5,748 nt of DNA from Acidimicrobiaceae bacterium (GCA_003514205.1 DORQ01000036.1:1-5748), one strand, 5' to 3'. Shown: positions 1-5,492, counted from the stretch's first letter. Numbers and translations: made by a program. The notes: generated by a model from the sequence alone, not told the origin.

Positions 1-171
1 AATGAGCTCGTCGGTCACTCTACCGATGACCATGGTCGCACCGACTGCGGCTGCAGCGAACGCTATCGCACCGAGGACGCTCACCACGGTTGGGAACGGA
101 TGCGCGGTAACGAACCGTCGAATGAGACGGGCGCCGCGACGGTTCAATGATTTCACTGGCGTGTTGGTCAT
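1..171 (-). CDS. Probable ABC exporter (permease/ATPase), N-terminal fragment cut by window edge
   Basis: Reading the minus strand from the ATG at 171-169 gives 57 open codons that run off the left edge. The fragment has a basic N-terminus (NRRGARLIRRF around residues 10-20), then a hydrophobic span from about residue 28 to 49 (PTVVSVLGAIAFAAAAVGAT), ending in a 'GRVTDELI' stretch. A basic cytosolic leader, a first membrane helix and a G-x-V-x-D-x-L-I segment are typical of the first helix of ABC-type exporters that fuse a membrane domain to an ATPase. The ATPase half would lie outside the window and cannot be checked. A Shine-Dalgarno AAGGAAG (complement of 181-187) sits 9 bases before the ATG, which supports this start. 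The gene is head to head with the MFS efflux gene, which fits an export role. Other membrane proteins are possible from so short a fragment. Confidence 0.55.
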   Translation of the reverse strand, partial: MTNTPVKSLNRRGARLIRRFVTAHPFPTVVSVLGAIAFAAAAVGATMVIGRVTDELI

Positions 172-207
172 AGAGGCGAGCTTCCTTCGACCGCACCTCG
201 TGGGCGT

Positions 208-233
208 GAAATCGGTCACTGACAGTGGATTTC
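208..233. promoter_or_regulatory. Candidate TetR operator: inverted repeat in divergent control region
   Basis: A perfect 5-bp dyad CACTG-a-CAGTG lies at 217-227. It is flanked by a second pair of arms, GAAATC at 208-213 and GATTTC at 228-233, which are exact reverse complements, but the left side has three extra bases (GGT, 214-216). The site lies between the start of the leftward exporter and the putative promoter of the rightward MFS gene. TetR-family proteins usually bind short dyads in just such divergent regions, and a TetR gene is the last gene of the MFS operon. That it is the operator is inference. Further CAGTG copies occur at 241-245 and 275-279. Confidence 0.4.
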
Positions 234-245
234 GCTTCACCAGTG

Positions 246-273
246 TTGCATATCTCGCTGTCGAACTTGTAGA
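246..273 (+). promoter_or_regulatory. Weak candidate promoter for the MFS-TetR operon
   Basis: TTGCAT at 246-251 resembles a -35 element, and TGTAGA at 268-273 is a poor -10 (about 3 of 6 matches) at a 16-base spacing. Transcription would start near 280, leaving a short leader of about 20 bases that still contains the Shine-Dalgarno. I see no better sigma-70-type pair in 172-300, and no clear pair for the leftward exporter. Confidence 0.25.
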
Positions 274-287
274 ACAGTGCTGTATCG

Positions 288-294
288 AAAAGGA
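288..294 (+). promoter_or_regulatory. Ribosome binding site fixing the MFS start at 301
   Basis: AAAAGGA lies 6 bases before the ATG at 301. An in-frame GTG at 277 would start upstream of this site and has no Shine-Dalgarno of its own, so the ATG is preferred. Confidence 0.75.
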
Positions 295-300
295 CACCCA

Positions 301-1902
301 ATGACTTCTCCCCAGCTAGCGAATTTGGACTCACCACCCGAACCAGCAGGCCCACTCATCGATGAACTCGTCTACGAACGACGCTGGAAGATCCTCGCCA
401 TCCTCTGCCTCAGCCTTGTCACGATCGTGATCGCAGTGAGTTCACTCAATGTGGCCATCCCCACCATCATCGGCGCACTGAATGCCAAATCAACGGAGTC
501 ACTCTGGATCATCGAGTCCTATGCGTTGACCTTCGCCATCTTTCTCCTGCCAGCAGGAGCACTCGGAGATCGATACGGAAGAAAGTGGGCCCTCTTGGGA
601 GGGCTCGGACTCTTTGGCTCCATGGCATTCCTGGCAAGTTTCGCCACCGGCCCATCCCATCTCATCGCAGCTCGGGCACTCATGGGGGTTGGGGCTGCCT
701 TCATCATGCCAGCCACACTGTCAATCATTACGCACACGTTCCCGCCTGAGGAGCGAAACAAGGCAATCGCCATGTGGGCCGGGTTCGCCGGCGCTGGCGG
801 AGCGCTCGGACCGCTGATGAGCGGACTCGCACTGAAGTGGTTCTCATGGTCGGCGGTGTTCCTCGTCAATCTTCCACTCGTGATCCTGCTCATCGTGTTA
901 GTCATCGCGTTTGTTCCGAATTCTCGCGACCCCCACGGCCACGCCCTTGACCCAATCGGTGCACTGATCTCTGTGTTCATGCTCGGCGGTCTGGTGCTCG
1001 CCATCATCGAGGGCCCTGAGTGGGGCTGGACAAGCCCGGGGGTGCTTGGCGCCTTGCTGTGCGCTCTCGTCGGCGCCGTGGCATTCATCGGGTACGAGCG
1101 TTCCGTCGCACAGCCCATGCTCGATCCCAGACTCTTCAAACGCCGAGGGTTCTCCATGGGCTCCCTCGGTCTAGTTCTGGCCTTCTTCTCAATGTTCGGC
1201 GTCTTCTATGTGGCCTCCCAGTATCTGCAATTCGTCCACGGCTACACGGCCCTGGAGACAGGCGTGCGAACACTGCCCTCGGCAGCCATGATGATCCTCA
1301 TCTCGCCTCGGAGCCCACAGATCAGTGCCCAATTGGGAGTGAAGCGGGCAGTTCGGCTGGGGTTCCTCCTCATCGCAGTTGGGCTCTTCGGTATGGCACA
1401 ACTGACAGAGACCTCCTCCTACCCGCCCTTCGCAGTGAGCCTCATGCTGATGGCCTCCGGAATGGGAGTACTGATGGCTCCCTGCAGTGCAATGATCGTC
1501 TCCTCGGTGCCACTCTCCAAGGCGGGGGTTGGCTCCGCTGTCAATGACGTCACACGCGAGGTCGGCGGTGCTATCGGGATCGCAGTCACCGGTTCAGTTC
1601 TGAGTGCTGGCTATTCCTCTTCCATGGCAACCAAAACCGCCAAGGTGCCCTTGCCTCCAGCGATCCGTGAGGCGGTGGAGGACTCGATCGGGAAGGCCTA
1701 CATCGTGGCCGAGCGCGCGGCCTCTCAGGTCGGTGCCGAGTCCGCCATGGCACTGCGCAAGGCGGCGGCCGAGTCATTCATCTCCGGAAGCCACAACGCT
1801 CTTCTCCTGGCATCAGCGGTTGCGCTGGTCGGCTCGCTCACCGTGGGCACTTGGATCCCCAACGTTGCTCCGATTCCGGGTAGCGAGCCTGAGGCCCTCT
1901 AA
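301..1902 (+). CDS. MFS multidrug efflux transporter, DHA2 family (QacA/EmrB-like, 14 helices)
   Basis: A 533-residue inner-membrane protein, about the usual DHA2 length, predicted to export drugs or other toxic organic compounds in exchange for protons. Hydrophobic helices run throughout, starting near residue 31. Family marks are: LNVAIPTI in helix 1 (49-56), motif A GDRYGRK after helix 2 (89-95), motif B R125-ALMGVGAA, an antiporter motif C at 164-175 (GAGGALGPLMSG, with Ser174 where Gly is usual), PMLDPRLF at 272-279, and SKAGVGSAVNDVTREVGG at 406-423 in helix 13. An Ala-rich, charged loop (about 440-495) precedes the last helix (about 498-518), as in QacA-type proteins. The aspartate expected in helix 1 (QacA Asp34) is Ala45 here, while Glu72, Asp416 and Glu420 keep acidic positions. 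It is the first gene of an operon with the TetR gene 4 bases downstream. The substrate cannot be told from sequence. Confidence 0.93.
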   Translation: MTSPQLANLDSPPEPAGPLIDELVYERRWKILAILCLSLVTIVIAVSSLNVAIPTIIGALNAKSTESLWIIESYALTFAIFLLPAGALGDRYGRKWALLGGLGLFGSMAFLASFATGPSHLIAARALMGVGAAFIMPATLSIITHTFPPEERNKAIAMWAGFAGAGGALGPLMSGLALKWFSWSAVFLVNLPLVILLIVLVIAFVPNSRDPHGHALDPIGALISVFMLGGLVLAIIEGPEWGWTSPGVLGALLCALVGAVAFIGYERSVAQPMLDPRLFKRRGFSMGSLGLVLAFFSMFGVFYVASQYLQFVHGYTALETGVRTLPSAAMMILISPRSPQISAQLGVKRAVRLGFLLIAVGLFGMAQLTETSSYPPFAVSLMLMASGMGVLMAPCSAMIVSSVPLSKAGVGSAVNDVTREVGGAIGIAVTGSVLSAGYSSSMATKTAKVPLPPAIREAVEDSIGKAYIVAERAASQVGAESAMALRKAAAESFISGSHNALLLASAVALVGSLTVGTWIPNVAPIPGSEPEAL

Positions 1903-1906
1903 GCCA

Positions 1907-2488
1907 ATGAACCCTCCAGACCCTCGAGTACTTCGTTCCCGCGAGACGGTGCGCGTCGCGGCGCTCGAACTCCTTGAGGAACGCGGATACGCAGGCTTCA
2001 GCATCGACGCCGTTTCCAAGCGCTGTGGCGTCGCGCGCTCAACCATCTACCGCCACTGGGAATCTGGAGCAAAGCTCGCTCTTGATGCCCTCACCAGCAT
2101 TGAGGAAACCGCTGTGCCGGCCTCCAGCGGCGATCTCGAGGCCGACCTTCGCTCAATGCTGCGAAATCTGGCGACCAAACTGGCATCGCCGTACGGGAGG
2201 TTGTTGCCGACCCTGATCGATGCAGCTCATCGAGACCCGGAATTTGCAGCGCTACAACGGTCATTCGCTGAACGAAGACGTTCGGAGGCTCTTCAACAAT
2301 GCGGGGTTTCGCTCGCTGCAAGTGGGCTCCCTCCTGAGGTGGATCTCGTGGTGCTCGCAGATCAGCTTGCTGGCGCGCTGTATCTCAGACACCTCGTCAG
2401 CCTGCAGCCCATCGACGAGGAGTTTCTGGACGCGCTCGTTCAGAACGTGCTGAGCCTGATCGATCAATCGCGCTCCGGACCCAATTGA
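1907..2488 (+). CDS. TetR/AcrR-family transcriptional regulator, probable repressor of the efflux operon
   Basis: A 193-residue protein of normal TetR length. Residues 10-52 form the DNA-binding domain: helix 1 (RETVRVAALELLEERGY), then the helix-turn-helix FSIDAVSKRCGVARSTIYRHW at about 31-51, ending in the diagnostic YRHW. The rest matches the TetR_C_11-type ligand-binding domain, with DLEADLRSMLRNLATKL, SPYGRLLPTLIDAAHRDPEF, a dimer-forming GALYLRHLVSLQPIDEEFLDALV and a closing helix. The ATG at 1907 comes 4 bases after the MFS stop. Only a weak GAGG (1891-1894) lies upstream, 12 bases away, so translation is probably coupled to the MFS gene. The same frame stays open upstream to 1604 inside the MFS gene, but that part has no TetR similarity. 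Being cotranscribed with an exporter suggests autoregulated repression relieved by an exported ligand. That role is inferred. Confidence 0.92.
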   Translation: MNPPDPRVLRSRETVRVAALELLEERGYAGFSIDAVSKRCGVARSTIYRHWESGAKLALDALTSIEETAVPASSGDLEADLRSMLRNLATKLASPYGRLLPTLIDAAHRDPEFAALQRSFAERRRSEALQQCGVSLAASGLPPEVDLVVLADQLAGALYLRHLVSLQPIDEEFLDALVQNVLSLIDQSRSGPN

Positions 2489-2491
2489 TCG
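2461..2491 (+). repeat. Inverted repeat across the TetR stop codon
   Basis: CGATCAAT (2461-2468) and ATTGATCG (2484-2491) are exact reverse complements separated by 15 bases; the TGA stop lies in the right arm. The stem is AT-rich and no T run follows, so it is at best a weak transcript-end structure. Chance is a real alternative. Confidence 0.3.
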
Positions 2492-2506
2492 CTCGCCTTC
2501 GGGACA

Positions 2507-2568
2507 GAAAACGACCACTGGCGGGTCTGCACCATGGGGCTGAACCCTCGGTGGCGACCCGCCAGTGG
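2507..2568 (-). terminator. Rho-independent terminator of the aldehyde dehydrogenase gene, between convergent genes
   Basis: CCACTGGCGGGTC (2515-2527) and GACCCGCCAGTGG (2556-2568) form a perfect 13-bp GC-rich stem. The loop can fold further: CACC 2530-2533 pairs with GGTG 2550-2553, and GGG 2536-2538 with CCC 2545-2547. Read on the minus strand, the stem is followed directly by TCGTTTTC (complement of 2507-2514), a U-rich tail, 16 bases beyond the dehydrogenase stop codon. On the plus strand the stem is followed by GAAACC-type sequence with no U tract, so it is less likely to be efficient for the MFS-TetR operon, though it would still block 3' degradation. Confidence 0.8.
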
Positions 2569-2583
2569 AAACCAGTCAGCGTG

Positions 2584-4020
2584 CTACGGCAGCTGGATTG
2601 ACTTGGTCTCGAGGAATTCCTCAAGACCGTATTGGCCCCGCTCACGCGTGTTGCCTGATTGCTTGTAGCCACCAAATGGCGCCAGCGTGTTGAACGGCGC
2701 ACCGTTCACATCGACCTGGCCGGTTCGCATCCGGCGAGCGACACCTTTGGCGCGTTCAAGATCAGCAGATTGAACCGCACCCGCAAGTCCGAACACAGTT
2801 CCGTTTGCGATTCGAACCGCATCGTCCTCATCCTCATACGAAAGGATTGACAGCACTGGCCCGAAGATCTCCTGCTGAGCGATGGTCATGTCCTCGGTGA
2901 CTCCACCGAACACCGTCGGTTGGACGTAGAACCCCTTGGCGAAACCCTCTGGTTGCTCTGGACCACCGACAAGCAGCTGAGCGCCTTCGTCAATGCCGGT
3001 TTGGATGAACTGCTGAACCCGCTGTTGATGGGCCTTGGAGGAGAGTGGGCCAAGCGCGTGGAAGAGGTCCGGCTCATCTGCGTGAGGATCGACCAAACGC
3101 ACCAACGAGGCCTCCGCCACAATCGCGTCTATGAACTCCTGTTCGCGCGACTTTGGCACCAGCACCCGAGTGAGGGCCGAGCAGGTTTGGCCCGAATTCA
3201 GGTAACACCCGAATACTGCACCCATTGCAACAGCTGCAGGATCGGCATCGTCGAGCACAATATTCGCCGACTTCCCACCGAGCTCAAGCCCAACTCGCTT
3301 GACGGTGTCAGCCGCGTCGCGCTGAACCATGGCACCGGCACGCCCAGACCCAGTAAACGAGACCATATCGATATCAGGGTGCTTCGAGATTGCAGCACCC
3401 ACCTCTGGGCCATCACCGATGACCATGTTGAATACCCCTGCGGGGAGTCCGGCTTCGTGAATTGCCTCAGCGAGCAGGTAGGCGTTGAGGGGAGTGATCT
3501 CCGAAGGCTTGAGAACCACGGTGCAACCCGTCGCGATGGCCGGAGCAATCTTGCACACGATGAGATACAGCGGATAGTTCCACGGCGTAATGCAGCCAAC
3601 AACGCCGATTGGTTCTTTGACCACGAGGCTGTTGCCCAGCATCGATTCCCACTCGTAGTTCTCGACCAGCGATGCGTAGGTTTCCCAATCACCCATGGCA
3701 AGCCCGGTCTGAACGAGTTCGGAGAACCCCTTGGGCGAACCAACCTCGCCCTGCATCGTGGTGGCGAACTCGACGAACCGTGCTGCGACGCCTGCACCAA
3801 TGTCTCGAATGTATTTGGCTCGCACGTCATGAGGTGTGTTCGACCAGCCCTCAAACGCGGCGCGAGCGGCCACGACCGCTGCATCAACGTCTGCGGCTGA
3901 ACCCACAGGAGTTGTGCCGATGACCTCTTCAGTGGCCGAGTGGATCACCTCATAGGTTCCGCCTGGATTCACCGGGTCGACCCACTCGCCATTGATATAG
4001 AACTGGCTGTATTGCTTCAA
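2584..4020 (-). CDS. NAD(P)-dependent aldehyde dehydrogenase, CddD-like class
   Basis: A 478-residue cytoplasmic enzyme oxidising an aldehyde to the carboxylic acid. All family landmarks are present: TPWNYP with oxyanion Asn148, KPSE with cofactor Lys171, the nucleotide-fold loop FTGSGRAG (222-229), general-base Glu246 in LELGGK, nucleophile Cys280 in NSGQTC, Glu384 in EIFGP, and the C-terminal PFGGYKQSGN (448-457). Overall wording resembles the group that includes 6-oxolauric acid dehydrogenase CddD of cyclododecanone degraders; that subgroup call is from memory and the substrate is uncertain. The start chosen is the TTG at 4020-4018, because AGGGGG lies 6 bases upstream and the product then begins MKQYSQFYINGEW, as relatives do. 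The frame is open to 4149, but those 43 extra residues are not ALDH-like. It is transcribed alone, converging on the TetR gene and diverging from the lipoprotein gene. No partner alcohol dehydrogenase or oxygenase is nearby to reveal the pathway. Confidence 0.93.
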   Translation of the reverse strand: MKQYSQFYINGEWVDPVNPGGTYEVIHSATEEVIGTTPVGSAADVDAAVVAARAAFEGWSNTPHDVRAKYIRDIGAGVAARFVEFATTMQGEVGSPKGFSELVQTGLAMGDWETYASLVENYEWESMLGNSLVVKEPIGVVGCITPWNYPLYLIVCKIAPAIATGCTVVLKPSEITPLNAYLLAEAIHEAGLPAGVFNMVIGDGPEVGAAISKHPDIDMVSFTGSGRAGAMVQRDAADTVKRVGLELGGKSANIVLDDADPAAVAMGAVFGCYLNSGQTCSALTRVLVPKSREQEFIDAIVAEASLVRLVDPHADEPDLFHALGPLSSKAHQQRVQQFIQTGIDEGAQLLVGGPEQPEGFAKGFYVQPTVFGGVTEDMTIAQQEIFGPVLSILSYEDEDDAVRIANGTVFGLAGAVQSADLERAKGVARRMRTGQVDVNGAPFNTLAPFGGYKQSGNTRERGQYGLEEFLETKSIQLP

Positions 4021-4026
4021 CGTATG

Positions 4027-4032
4027 CCCCCT
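4027..4032 (-). promoter_or_regulatory. Ribosome binding site deciding the TTG start of the aldehyde dehydrogenase
   Basis: AGGGGG on the minus strand (complement of 4027-4032) lies 6 bases before the TTG at 4020-4018. None of the in-frame codons further upstream would place a start inside the likely transcript, because the candidate promoter lies at 4043-4071. Confidence 0.7.
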
Positions 4033-4042
4033 GTTTTGCGTG

Positions 4043-4071
4043 AATATCCAATAGGTTACTGCCGCGTACAA
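4043..4071 (-). promoter_or_regulatory. Candidate promoter of the aldehyde dehydrogenase gene
   Basis: On the minus strand TTGTAC (complement of 4066-4071) and GATATT (complement of 4043-4048) are separated by exactly 17 bases and resemble -35 and -10 elements (3 of 6 and 4 of 6 matches). Transcription would start near 4036, giving a leader of about 16 bases holding the Shine-Dalgarno. The correct spacing and position are the main support. Confidence 0.45.
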
Positions 4072-4105
4072 ACCTTGTCTGCCCGGCGCGATACTCACTT
4101 GTCCG

Positions 4106-4125
4106 CCGCGGGCAGCACCTCGCGG
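4106..4125. repeat. Short GC-rich inverted repeat in the divergent intergenic region
   Basis: CCGCG (4106-4110) and CGCGG (4121-4125) flank 10 bases. An overlapping register, TCCGC at 4102-4106 with GCGGA at 4122-4126, also pairs. It sits between the dehydrogenase promoter and the lipoprotein start and could be an operator, but such short GC dyads are common by chance. I see no clear rightward promoter in 4021-4176. Confidence 0.2.
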
Positions 4126-4176
4126 AGCATCGACCCGACCTGACATCAATCGCCGTTGCCCCTACCCTTCCGAGCA

Positions 4177-5403
4177 ATGCTGCAGCCCAATTTGCCTGAT
4201 CCCCACCTGTTCAACTCGCCCGATCGCCATTGCGGCATCCAGCCAAACAGAGCAGTCCGACCGACCCAACGCCGTGGCCGCTTCCCGGTAGCCATTCTGG
4301 TGTCGACAGTGCTGGTGGCGGGCACCCTTTCCGCGTGTCAGCCGGGGAGAAGCGGTAAGCGCTGCAACACCACTGATTGGGGACGAGACTCAACCCATAT
4401 CCTGCGATGTGTCAACAAGCGATGGAAGCGCGTCATGACCTTCGGTCAATACGTCAATCTTCTCGCCGCAGCGAATACCACCACCACGGCGACTCCCACC
4501 ACGGCTCCCCCGCCACCACCCTGCACCCAGCGCAACATCCCAGTTCCCTCAGCAACACCGACAACGCCAGCGGCGGGTTTTGAGGCACGAAGCGCCGCCT
4601 TCGGCGGGCTCGGGAGCTGGGTCGACGTCTATGACTGGTCACCCACATTCATTGCGTCGAAGAATTCCTCGGCTCGTCCCTCATTCACACTCGCCCGCGT
4701 TGATGCAATGGCTGACGCCGGGGTGCAGGTGTTGTTCATCCAGACTGCGAAGTCTGAGTTCTCCCAACCAGTTCTCGACAACGATCTCCTTGTCTCCATC
4801 ATCGCCAAGGCGAAGGGGCGCGGCATGCGGGTGGTTGGTTGGTTCCTGCCCGCCCATAAGGACGTAGCCGATGATCTGCGACACCTTCGCGCAACTGCCG
4901 CCTTGGGAGTCGACGGCATCGGCCTCGACATCGAGGATCGCTGCTCCGTTACTGATGTCACCCTGCGGAACCAGAACCTGGTTGCCCTCAGCACGCAGCT
5001 TCGCGCCGAGTTTCCAACATTGCCCCTGGCAGGAGTTGTCCTCCCGGCGGTTGTCCTCGACGTGATCAACACCGGCTATTGGCCGGCGTTTCCGTGGAAG
5101 GAACTGGGGGCCTCGTTCGACGCATGGATGCCCATGGGCTACTGGACGAACCGAACCACTGCCTCGGGTTATCGCGATGGCTACAAGTACACCATCGAGA
5201 ACATCGACCGAACCCGGACCAATCTTGGGTTGCCGAACGCCGTGATGTCGCCAATCGGTGGGCTCGCCGCCGAGACCATCCCAACTGAACTCGATGGCTT
5301 CATGCAGGCGATTGCCGAACGAGGAGCCATCGGCGGCAGCCTGTACGACGAGATGACCTCCAAAGCCGGGCAGTTCGCGCAGCTAGCTCCGCTTCGGCGC
5401 TAG
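4177..5403 (+). CDS. Secreted lipoprotein with Thr/Pro linker and TIM-barrel, glycoside-hydrolase-like domain; substrate unknown
   Basis: From the ATG at 4177 the product has 408 residues. A long basic leader (to about R35, including RPTQRRGR) precedes a hydrophobic core (36-50) and the lipobox LSAC ending at Cys54, so the mature protein is probably lipid-anchored outside the cytoplasmic membrane. Residues 60-95 form a small segment with Cys63 and Cys78 (CNTTDWGRDSTHILRC). A Thr/Pro linker (101-132) follows, then a roughly 265-residue domain with alternating strands and helices: SWVDVYDWSP (147-156), VQVLFIQTA (183-191), RVVGWFLPAH (218-227), GVDGIGLDIED (244-254), LPLAGVVLPA (282-291), FDAWMPMGYW (314-323) and GGSLYDE (386-392). 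This is the pattern of a (beta/alpha)8 barrel, and the residues around Asp251 and Glu253 recall GH18-like enzymes. I do not recognise a named family, and enzyme activity is unproven. The start has no Shine-Dalgarno; an in-frame TTG at 4156 is the alternative. Confidence 0.75.
   Translation: MLQPNLPDPHLFNSPDRHCGIQPNRAVRPTQRRGRFPVAILVSTVLVAGTLSACQPGRSGKRCNTTDWGRDSTHILRCVNKRWKRVMTFGQYVNLLAAANTTTTATPTTAPPPPPCTQRNIPVPSATPTTPAAGFEARSAAFGGLGSWVDVYDWSPTFIASKNSSARPSFTLARVDAMADAGVQVLFIQTAKSEFSQPVLDNDLLVSIIAKAKGRGMRVVGWFLPAHKDVADDLRHLRATAALGVDGIGLDIEDRCSVTDVTLRNQNLVALSTQLRAEFPTLPLAGVVLPAVVLDVINTGYWPAFPWKELGASFDAWMPMGYWTNRTTASGYRDGYKYTIENIDRTRTNLGLPNAVMSPIGGLAAETIPTELDGFMQAIAERGAIGGSLYDEMTSKAGQFAQLAPLRR
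4477..4572 (+). other. Thr/Pro-rich linker segment within the lipoprotein gene
   Basis: Codons 101-132 encode TTTTATPTTAPPPPP, then Cys116, then a second Pro/Thr stretch (IPVPSATPTTPA). The DNA carries short ACC/CCA tandem runs around 4477-4521. Such segments normally act as flexible spacers holding an extracellular domain away from the membrane or through the cell wall. Confidence 0.7.
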
Positions 5404-5406
5404 CGC
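5381..5406 (+). repeat. Paired GCTAGC palindromes forming a hairpin at the lipoprotein stop codon
   Basis: GCTAGC at 5382-5387 and again at 5399-5404 can pair, and CCG (5389-5391) pairs with CGG (5395-5397) around a CTT loop, giving about 9 bp with one internal mismatch. Each half is also self-complementary (AGCTAGCT 5381-5388; GCGCTAGCGC 5397-5406), and the TAG stop lies in the right half. No T run follows, so if it ends transcription it would not be a classical intrinsic terminator. Confidence 0.35.
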
Positions 5407-5486
5407 TCTCGATGCCCGCCACCGGCCGGAAAACCTCAGGCCCTCCCGCCTTGCCGCGCTCAGATCCCCCACTTGTCTGCAACATG

Positions 5487-5492
5487 TATACT
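5487..5492 (+). promoter_or_regulatory. -10 element of the isocitrate dehydrogenase promoter
   Basis: TATACT matches the TATAAT consensus at 5 of 6 positions and lies 34 bases before the ATG. Transcription would begin near 5499 with a leader of about 28 bases containing the Shine-Dalgarno. No good -35 element is seen at the usual distance (5464-5469 is ATCCCC), so an activator or another sigma factor may be involved. Confidence 0.5.

Noticed and set aside
277..300. Alternative GTG start for the MFS transporter
   Set aside because: The Shine-Dalgarno at 288-294 lies downstream of it and is ideally placed for ATG 301.
20..355. Minus-strand frame of 111 codons overlapping the divergent region and the MFS start
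   Set aside because: It overlaps both divergent starts in another frame, is Arg/Ser-rich, and lacks any domain. The frame starting at 171 gives a clear membrane-protein leader instead.
519..1157. Minus-strand open frame (212 codons) opposite the MFS gene
   Set aside because: Antisense to a clear transporter; Pro/Ser/Arg-rich composition typical of shadow frames, with no domain.
1020..1547. Plus-strand open frame (175 codons) overlapping the MFS gene
   Set aside because: Arg/Ser-rich out-of-frame translation of membrane-helix codons, with no similarity to any family.
1604..1906. Upstream extension of the TetR reading frame, suggesting a fused longer protein
   Set aside because: The added part overlaps the transporter's C-terminus and is Trp/Pro/Arg-rich. 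TetR similarity begins right after the ATG at 1907, which sits 4 bases past the MFS stop.
2920..3900. Long plus-strand open frame (326 codons) inside the aldehyde dehydrogenase gene
   Set aside because: It is wholly antisense to a dehydrogenase with every catalytic motif intact. Its translation shows no recognisable domain, and GC-rich genes often leave long antisense frames.
4021..4149. N-terminal extension of the aldehyde dehydrogenase to an upstream ATG
   Set aside because: Composition is unlike ALDH, the candidate promoter lies inside it, and a strong ribosome site precedes TTG 4020.
4477..4521. ACC/CCA-rich run as a possible microsatellite or phase-variable tract
   Set aside because: The units are irregular and encode a Thr/Pro linker in frame; length changes in steps of three would not switch the gene off.
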